Positions 56,141-64,000 of a DNA stretch of 64,000 nucleotides are shown piece by piece. The notes beneath the pieces are model-generated. The model did no database searches. It worked only from the letters and a program-made list of their open reading frames with translations, and was not told the origin of the DNA. The DNA lies in contig JAPVLO010002557.1 in NCBI GenBank assembly GCA_027257055.1, forward strand, positions 124,001 through 188,000. Reading direction: 5' to 3'. Numbering within the stretch: the stretch's first letter is position 1; every line of letters begins with the position of its first letter. The position numbers and the translations under genes are program-made. The stretch comes from Cephalopachus bancanus. Taxonomy: Eukaryota > Chordata > Mammalia > Primates > Tarsiidae.

Positions 56141-59100
56141 TGAAGCAGGAATATTCAGGCTTGCATATTGGGGACTATTCATGTATTGTGGGTGGGACAC
56201 AGGGGTTGCAAACCCTTGTGTGTGTGCACTGAGCCTGCTCATGCTGTGTTGCTCCAAACCTGTTGTTTTGTTCTTTAGGGCCAAAGACCCCATAAACACA
56301 GCTGGTTTCTGCTTTTTCACCCCACCGATGGCTTCTGGGGCATCTCTACCTAAGTCAGGTGATTGTTTCTTCAGAATCTGTGTGGTCTTGATATGTAGGT
56401 CCTGAGATGGGTGGCCTTGGTAGACAGAATGCTGTGCAGAGTTAAAATTTCATAGGCATTGTCCACATGATGGACACAATCAGAAAGTTTTGGAGTTTCT
56501 TGGACTGGAGGTCACATATGCCAAATCCTGTCCTAGTGCTGATGGCACTGCTGGCCCCTTTGTGGGCATGGCTGATGGGTGAGGAAACCCTCCACAATGG
56601 GGTCCAGGTGTTGAAAGCCTAGAGAGTCTGTACCACCACTATCATCTGCTCCTAGCAGGGGCACTGTTGGTCATCAGGTTAGATAGCTATGCCTCTAGTT
56701 CTCAACCAACCCATTGCCATGGAAACCTGAGACTTCAGGGTAGGCAGGACCTTCAGCAGCCCTCCAGTTGATAGTACTTCTGGTCTGTGTTAGGAGCCAT
56801 TTCTCAGTGAGTCATGATCAGAGAGGGAGTCAAAAGCAAGTGTTATCTTCTTCCTTATCCTGGTAAAGCCAGGAATGAATGTCTACCATTTCATTCTGAA
56901 GGTCTGTGCAGCCAACGTATACTCAATTGAGTAGCCCGTGGCAGCTTCTGATCCATTCTTTGAGAAGATGTCATCTAGAGTCTTCTGGGCACAAGGGTCT
57001 GAATCAGCTTTTTGGTGGGAAATGTTGGTCAGAGCTTTGCAGACCCCCAGAGCTTTAGGGGTGGGGGTAAGGGCAGGGTGGGTGGAATCCTCCTTATTTG
57101 CTCCTGTCAAGAGCACACCTTAACTGCACACAAAGAACTGTCACACCTGAACAGGTATGTGGCAGCAGGCATGGCTCTTGTGGGTGAGACCTTAAGAGAG
57201 GAGGAGCTGGTCTGTGACCCCTCAGCAATCTGGGGACGATGTTATGTCTCACTAGGATGGGCATTCCAATTACATCCCCAGGATCTTCTGTCACAGGTAG
57301 GCTCAGAGCCCCAAAGAGACTATGACTTTGGTGTCTCCTGATGTTCCTGATATCCTATTTTTTGTTCCTACCCTCTCTGGCAGGCTGGGTGCTGGCGTTG
57401 TGGGAGTGGGAGAAGCCTGGCGGTGGCTGGGTCAGTGAAGTGACAGGGACAGAACTGAGAAGGGCGGCCCTGGGGGAGACTTGGAGCTAAGGCCTGGAGG
57501 GAGAGGGGGCTTCTGTGGGAAAATACAGCTCTGATGTTCCTGGACCATTTAGACACGTCCTCATTTCATCTTTGAAAGACCAGAAGACTTCTGGCAAGAG
57601 GAACACATCTCAGCTTCTTGTTTCTCTGATGGGGTGAACTGACCCGCATTTTCTCTATTCCATATGGAGCCACAAGCCCACCAGAGGGAGCCATGAGATC
57701 AGCGTGTCCACCAACTGACCCCATAGCTACTACTCCTCCCTAGGACATGCCCAAGGATGTGTGGGCCTTATTCCTTAAGGTGAGTCTCCTTCTGCTCTTT
57801 TCTTTTCATGCTGAATCCTGTTGCAGATAAAGCTGCTGACATCACTTTCCTGCATGTTCCAATAACTGCTTTCACTGCCCCATTCATATCCTGTTCTAAA
57901 TGGCAGAATGTTGTACCAATTGTATTGTTTCTTGCTGGCCAAATGGAGTTCTGTCTGCTTTTATATTTTAAAAGTTACATATGCAAAATAAAATGTACTG
58001 TAATGAATACAAGGTAGATCTTCTTGGGTTTCTTTGTTTTGAAATGGGAAGTAATGGAGCCTGAGTTTTAGGGGAGAGGATCAGGTGTATCTTGAATCAG
58101 CACTGAAAATTTTCCATCCAGGTCATATGAAGGAAATTGCTGTAATGGTTGGGGTTGGATTGCACCAGTTTTTCTGAAGCCTGTATTTCTTGGGAGTGTA
58201 TGTCATGGAGTATGCCCTGTACCTTCCCCTTCTCTACATGCATGAAAGACATCCCCAGCTGTGTGTTGAGTGGCTCCTCTGACCAGATCCTTAGAAGCCT
58301 CCAGCTGTTTTGTTTCCCAGGAGCAGAAGGGAAAAAGGATCTGTCCTGTGGGGTCCCAGGATGCTATTATGACACAGTGGTGGATTTGAGGGCATGTAGA
58401 AGGTGATTGTCTGGCTGCTGAAGAGCTGTTCCATGTAAGGATGCCTTTCTGTTGTCTGCTATGGGTGCCTGGGGTCAAAGAGAAGAGGCTGCAGTGAGAG
58501 GGCCAAAGGAAGCAGGCCGGCATGCAAAGACCAGGGAAGGTAGAGGGGATTCAACAGACACTAGGAACAGAGCAGGGAGTTCTAGAAGGCAGGTGTAGAA
58601 CCTGACTGCAAGAAGAGGCAGAGGGAACAAGTGAGGGTGTAGAAAGTATTACTACCACAACAGATGGTGACTGAAGTTCAACCATGTAAGCATGAACGCT
58701 GTTTTGGAGCTCTCTGACAGAGCCTCTCTCAATGAATTGCCTTGATCTACACTGCTCATAAGGTTTCTGAATAAAAATAACTTAATTCTTTAAAAACTTG
58801 ATTTGTCTCTTCAGTGAAAAGTGCTAACTATATAGGGTAATGAAGTTTAGGTGAATCCATGTGAAGTGCTTTGAGCAGTGAATGATGTATTTTAAGTACT
58901 TGACACATATCCATGACCTCCTCTTCTGATGGCACTGGGAAAATATAGGCTCCTTGCTCTTGCTTCTAAATCCCCAGCCTCAACCTCTCTGCCTCACAAA
59001 AAATTAGTGTTGTAAGCCTCTGTCCCCTACAGGATGCAGACCTTGTCAACTCATAATCCTTCAGAGCACCCTTCAGTGTCTATACCAAGAAGGAACAGAT

Positions 59101-59696
59101 AGAGCAATTGTTTTTGCCTTTCCCCATGGTTCAAGAGCAATAACCTGCTATTAGATAAAATTCTCCCCTCAGTTTCTACATCGAGTTGTGGTGGAAATGA
59201 CCCCAATTCTTCACCTGGCTGTATTCCTAGTATATATCATGTGACTCAGCACAGTCTCCATCACACTCTGGGCTTGGCTATGGGACCTGCCTTGGGGTCT
59301 TCCTCTTACTCTTCTGCCATCAACAGAAGACAGCGTCAGGCCAGGCTGCTCGAGGATGCGTGACCTGGGGAAGCTAGCTGAATGTCTCAGTCATGTGAAT
59401 GTGCTCAGATGGCAGCCGAAGGACTGTCCTGCAGAGCCAAGCCCAAATCAATGTCCATCAGAGACCTCAAATGAGTCAATGCTTTCCATTCATTGAATTC
59501 TGCAGTTGACTGTTTATCTATAGTAATATCACAATAGACAACTGATAGACCTAAACATGAGTATGCATTCTTGTCAAGATTGCAGCTATCCTGTGAGGAA
59601 GAAGCCACAGCAGTGGAAATCATTTAACATGAGGGAATATGCTCTCTTCTCTGCATTTTTATATTCACTTACATTTTCACATACCAGCTCTTTTTT
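56141..59696. other. Unrecognised sequence between G/T tracts
   Basis: It is mixed composition with many short frames. The plus-strand AATAAA in tgcaaaataaaatgtac near 57985 could be a poly(A) signal, and aataaaaataac near 58772 another, but no exon is recognisable upstream. I cannot name any repeat here. Confidence 0.45.
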
Positions 59697-59992
59697 TTTT
59701 TTTTTCTTTTTTTTGAGTTGGAGTCTCACTCTGTCGCCCAGACTGGAGTGCAATGGCCTCTCCTGGCCACCGCAGCCTCGACCTGCTGGGCTCCGGCGAT
59801 CCTTCTGCCTTAGCCTTCCAAGTAGCTGGAACTACAGGCACGCGCTACCATGCCCGGCTGATTTTTTTATTTATTGTAGAGATGAGGTCTCACAAAGTTG
59901 CCCAGGCGGGTCTCGAACCTGCAGGCTCAGGCAATCCACTCACCTCAGCCTCCCAAGGCACGGGATTACAGGCTGAGCCACCGAGCCCGGCT
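59697..59992 (-). mobile_element. Dimeric Alu-type SINE (antisense)
   Basis: An antisense element with a poly(T) start. The target duplication acataccagctcttttt (from 59679) recurs as acaccagctctttttt after the element (59995-60010). Confidence 0.93.
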
Positions 59993-60109
59993 ACACACCA
60001 GCTCTTTTTTGATAATTCTCAAATCTGTATTTTCACTCCCCTCCCCACTTCAATCTGCAGAGTCCAGAAGATTAATAGCGCTTAATCAAATTGCTGACTG
60101 GACATCCCC

Positions 60110-60552
60110 AAAATTCAGTGTGGGGAGTGTATGAAGTGTTTGTATGTGTGTGCTTGTGTGTGGTGTGTGTGCTCATGTGTAGTGTGTGTGATGTCTATGG
60201 GTGTGTGTGGTGTGTATGTGATGTGTTTATATGTGAATGGTGTGTATATGTTTGTGTAGTGTGTGCAGTATAAGCTGCGTGTGTGGTGTGTGTGTGGTGC
60301 GCATGTGTGTGTGTGTGTGTGTGTGTGTGCGTGCACATGTGTATGCAGTCTCAGGGCATTGAGTGTGTGTGCTTCATTTGAAGAGGGTGGTATGGGAAAA
60401 TGATATGAAACAGGACATAGTGAGTCATGTTTTTGTGGGAGATATGGGATTATTTGGATAATGTTAATGTGTGTAAGAATTGTGTATACCTGATTTTTTG
60501 GTAAATGTAGCATGAGTGCCTTTGTCAGTAAACAGCAGATTTGACATTGTGG

Positions 60553-60605
<53 letters not shown>

Positions 60606-61120
60606 GGATGAAATGGCTGGTTCTGTATGTTTGGAGAGTATTGTGGGTCATTGTGCATACATATGCATGCATTTGAGAAGAGGTAGTGTTATGCATTTCA
60701 CCGCACTGCATGTTGAATTTGTGTGTATTCAGAGTACAGAGAGCTATATGTATGCTTATGGTGTCTAGGTAAGAGTTTAAGTGTTCAGTTAAATCTGAGG
60801 AGAGTGGGTTTGTTTGTTTGGTGTTTGGATGTTCAAGCTGTATATATATTGTGTGGGGATATGGACCAATTCTGCCTATAATTTTTCAAGTTGGAGGATG
60901 GTGTGCTTGTATTTAGGGCTGTGAGGTGATTATGTTTTGGGGAATGTAGGTTTGTCACATATTTAGGATAAGGTGGGAATGTCTTTGTGTGTTTGAGGAT
61001 TGTTGATGCATTTGCCTTCAGATTCTTAGCCATGGTATATATGTAACTGTTCATGGCACACAGGGAATGTATGTGTTATATTAGGGATTGATGGATTGTA
61101 TGATATATATTAAGAAGTAA
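60110..61120. repeat. G/T-skewed degenerate tract 2 with (GT)n runs
   Basis: Dense tgtgtg text at 60130-60345 includes (GT)n near 60305-60330. A pure (GT)n of about 54 bases lies at 60551-60604. Degenerate gtgtat/tttggg text continues to about 61120. The plus strand is C-poor throughout. Confidence 0.85.
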
Positions 61121-61680
61121 GAGGGTCCCCTAAAAAACAATTTTTGTTTTGGAGGGCAGACCCCTTGTACAGACTTCCCCATCTAACTAAGAGTTCCAGG
61201 AACCCACTGGCATCAGTGTACCTGCTAATGTTGTAGTGAGAAGTTGTGTTTGGCTTCAGTGATTTTGTTTTTTGTTTTTTGGAGGAGGAGTCTTTCAGTA
61301 CATTTGCTCATTTCATGATGGGTGATTTATGAGTGCACCTTCCCATAGCACGCTGACTGTTCAGCAGTCTTTGACTAAAATAGCATGACTTCTGTGCCCC
61401 ACCCTCTCTATTCACCCAATCTTGCTCCAGGTGACATTTCTTTGTTTCCTTGGATGAAAAACTCCTCAAAGTGAATTTTTTTGCTGACATGGAAGGAGTG
61501 AACGAAAAAACTGCAGAAATACTAAACAGCATCAAAAAATGGATGAGTTTAAAAACTATTTTGAGCATTGGAAAAAGCATCTCAAAATAAAAAAAAAAAA
61601 ACAAAGAAAATGTATCTCAGTAGATACATTGCATCAAACGGAGAGTACTTTGAAGGTGACCGAAGTTTAAACATGTAAGA
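61121..61680. other. Unrecognised sequence between G/T tracts 2 and 3
   Basis: A-rich runs occur near 61588-61602. No gene or named repeat is supported. Confidence 0.45.
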
Positions 61681-61729
61681 GTAAGCACTTTTTAAATAAA
61701 TGCATTCTGTTTGGGGGGATCCCCTCATC

Positions 61730-62867
61730 AATGACTTTGGCTTGAAAGTATTCTGTTATTGTCAGAAGGTTTGTGTGACTGCATTTTGGGATTTCTTGAG
61801 ATTAGGTGTATTTTATAGGGAATGAGGATGTGTGTATATATTTAAGTATTTATTTGATTGTGGTTGGAGAGTGTGATTTTATATTAAAGTTTATAGATTG
61901 TGTTTCATTCAGGTTTTTGTTGGTGTATGTGTATTGAGGGTATGAGAAATTCTGGGTGTATAATCAGGTATCTGGTAGGTTTATAGGGGGTTTATGTGAG
62001 TGAGAATTTTCAGAGTTCCATGGTGCTGTGTTATTGTGACTGTGTATATCAGGAGCTGTGGGGAGTCTTGTTTATATCTGGTGATTGTGGGGTTATGTCA
62101 GTGTGTTTTTTTGGATCTGGGGGTATTCTGTGGGTGTGTATATTTGGGTATCTGGATACTTCTGCTAGTGTAATTGAGAGATGTGAATGTATTCAGGAAA
62201 CGGAGTGTCTGTGTGTCCATTTTTCTTCTGTGAGTGTATAGTGTGTAGTGTATATTTCTACTGAGAGAGTGTAGACAGTTATGTGTATCTGAGAGAAGTT
62301 GCATTAGGATGCTTTCGAGGTGACAGTGTACTGTACATGCATGGTTTATGGTGTGATAGAATTTATGGCTGTTCATTAAGAGGAGGCTGTTCATTAAGGG
62401 AAGATTTTTTTGAATGTGTATATTTGTGGCTTTGGGAGGCTTAGGGGTACTAGGGTATAATGGTGAAATGTGTGTACACTAGAGGGTTGTGTGTTTTGGG
62501 AAATGATAGGTGGATTGTGCCTGAGGTTGCTGATGTGTATTTCTGGAGAGAGTTGGGAGGCTTTGTGGGTTTGGGTGTTTGTGTTGAAACACCAAGGTAT
62601 TCTGGGAATATGGATTCCTTAAGTGTGTAATTTGGGGTCCTGAGTCTGTTTGTTTCTTTTGATGTTATCCACATGTTAGTGATCAGGGTGTATCTGGTTG
62701 TGTCAGGTATTGGGGAGATTGTAAAAATTATTTGCATGTATTGCAGATGCAGCAATATGACAGGTTAGTTGGGTTTGTGTATTTCTAGTAAGAGGATCAA
62801 GACTATGAGTTCTCAGGGGATTTGATGATGTTGATGTAGGGTGTAGGTTCTGGTAACTTGTAGAGTT

Positions 62868-62916
<49 letters not shown>

Positions 62917-63150
62917 TGTGTGTGTATTCAAGGAGTATAGTGTGTATAGGAATGCCTTAGTGTACAAGGGGGGAATTTAGATATAGCTCACATATTTGAG
63001 TACATGAGGGATAACTGACATGTGTAATTTGAGGCATGGGGTGGGTATACTTATTACAAGCTAAAGTTTTGTGTATTTAGGGGGTATGGCGATGGAATGA
63101 TTTGTGTGTGTGCTTTAGGTGAGGCGAGAGTTGTGTGTCCTGTGTCTTTT
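61730..63150. repeat. G/T-skewed degenerate tract 3 with (GT)n
   Basis: It has the same texture as tracts 1 and 2 (gtgtatatttgggt, tctgggggta). A pure or nearly pure (GT)n run lies at 62872-62926. The plus strand is very poor in C over 1.4 kb. Confidence 0.8.
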
Positions 63151-64000
63151 TTTATGAGTGAGGTGTTGTCTGAGAGCCTGAACAAGAGGGTGTGCACAGG
63201 TTACTGTGGCTGGGTGGTGTTATGTTTTGGGGGCTGCAAGGAAGCCTCAGGGGCAGACTTGTGATTGTGAGGCTCTGCTCTATGAACTGACCCCTGTTTT
63301 ATTTGACTGTGTGTTTTGTTCAAACTTGTCCCAGTCTCTCTGTAGGGCAGTGACTCTGCTGGAATGATCAGCGATAATCTGCTTGCTCATCATTGCCTGG
63401 ATGGGTCTGGTACCTTAGTTCTCCTGGTAAGTGGATGTGCTTCTCACACTTGAGTGGTCCAGTGTCCTGCATCTGGGGCTAAGGGACAGGTGCAAAGCAG
63501 AGCTGACCACCCTCCAGGAATGCTCTCCTCAGTGGGGCTGAAGCTGGTGGGGGAGAGCTTTTTCTCCAGGTGTGACTTAGTTCTCTCCAGAGGGTGCCAG
63601 AGGGGATGACTTAGAGGAAGGAAACTGCCAGGAGATAAACAGACCCCAAGTGAGAGACCATTCTTCACTGGCCCATCTGCTGCTTTATCCCTTAGGTGGC
63701 TCCCATTGCAGGGGAAAGGCCAAGCCCCATGGTGTGGCTCCCACAGAACCCTTCTTGGCCTGACCCTGCTGGCTGGCTTGTCTGTACACATATCCTTCCT
63801 CACAATATGCGAAATTTGGTGACACCAGCATGCCTTCCTTTCTTGACCCGTGCTATCCCTGCTGCACCATCACTGTGGGCTCAGCAGTCACCTTCTCCAG
63901 TTAAGACGGGTCCATCTTCTCCATGTTGTCACAGCACCCTGTGCTGCCTCTGCTTCTCTCTGGCTACTGTTCTCAGAATAAAATCCAAACTCCACATAGA
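63151..64000. other. Unrecognised sequence at window end
   Basis: It is GC-moderate and without a supported gene. The last 40 bases (cagaataaaatccaaactcc) resemble text found in old LINE-2-type repeats, but too little is present to call. Confidence 0.4.

Noticed and set aside
56883..57116. 77-codon minus-strand frame as an exon of a host gene
   Set aside because: It has no recognisable domain and no clear splice signals at both ends; similarity to any family could not be established by eye.
63955..64000. LINE-2 or similar old repeat at the window end
   Set aside because: Only about 40 bases are available and similarity is by memory; too little to annotate.

Overview
The window is nuclear DNA of a primate-like mammal. 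It carries no bacterial-style operons and is built from nested retrotransposons plus one decayed host gene. The six SINEs are dimeric 7SL-derived (Alu/AluJ-like) repeats, which points to a primate. They share private positions (for example tgtaatcccgcgcctttggg in the left arm and a cactgcactccagtctggg right arm ending gagactccaactc) that do not look like anthropoid or lemur/loris Alus. A tarsier is my best guess, from pattern memory only.

Layout. (1) 1-16411 is a three-level nest of L1 elements. L1-A (sense, 1-701 and 13960-16411) was split by a full-length sense L1-B (702-1307 and 7752-13959). L1-B was in turn split in its 5'UTR by a near full-length antisense L1-C (1308-7751). Target-site duplications mark both events. 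(2) 16412-29530 is old L1M DNA split by a full-length sense L1-D (16878-23839, 15-bp duplications, two tandem 5'UTR monomers). Next comes a 5'-truncated L1-E (24721-29514), interrupted by an antisense betaretrovirus-like ERV (ERV-2, 26842-29219, exact 6-bp duplication). (3) 29531-33470 holds an MLT1-type LTR and otherwise nothing I recognise. (4) 33472-46440, minus strand, is a multi-exon NUTM2-family (NUT family) gene remnant with introns, splice signals and a poly(A) signal, disabled by a nonsense codon in exon 3, stops in exon 6 and frameshifts in the last exon. Its last intron carries a 30-33 bp minisatellite that runs into exon 6 and was split by a second ERV (ERV-1, 35559-41728, sense). 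(5) 46441-54160 contains another Alu, a probable antisense solo LTR, a CpG-rich segment with an NRF1-type palindrome that may be the ancestral NUTM2 promoter, an antisense L1 3' end with an inserted Alu, and a 242-bp-arm inverted repeat. (6) 54160-64000 is mostly unrecognised, with three long G/T-skewed degenerate tracts and (GT)n microsatellites.

Most notable observation: inside the envelope region of ERV-1 (39525-39808) lies an intronless piece of the host gene SMYD3 in circularly permuted order. The downstream part comes first and the upstream part second. Together they make exactly 94 codons, each present once, and the outer ends are adjacent in the normal SMYD3 reading order with a 2-nt overlap. 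This is the pattern expected if a circular SMYD3 RNA (back-spliced exons) was copied into DNA and captured by, or inserted into, a retrovirus. A captured tandem exon duplication is the main alternative.

No intact protein-coding gene is supported. All L1 and ERV reading frames are broken, and the NUTM2-like locus is a pseudogene.
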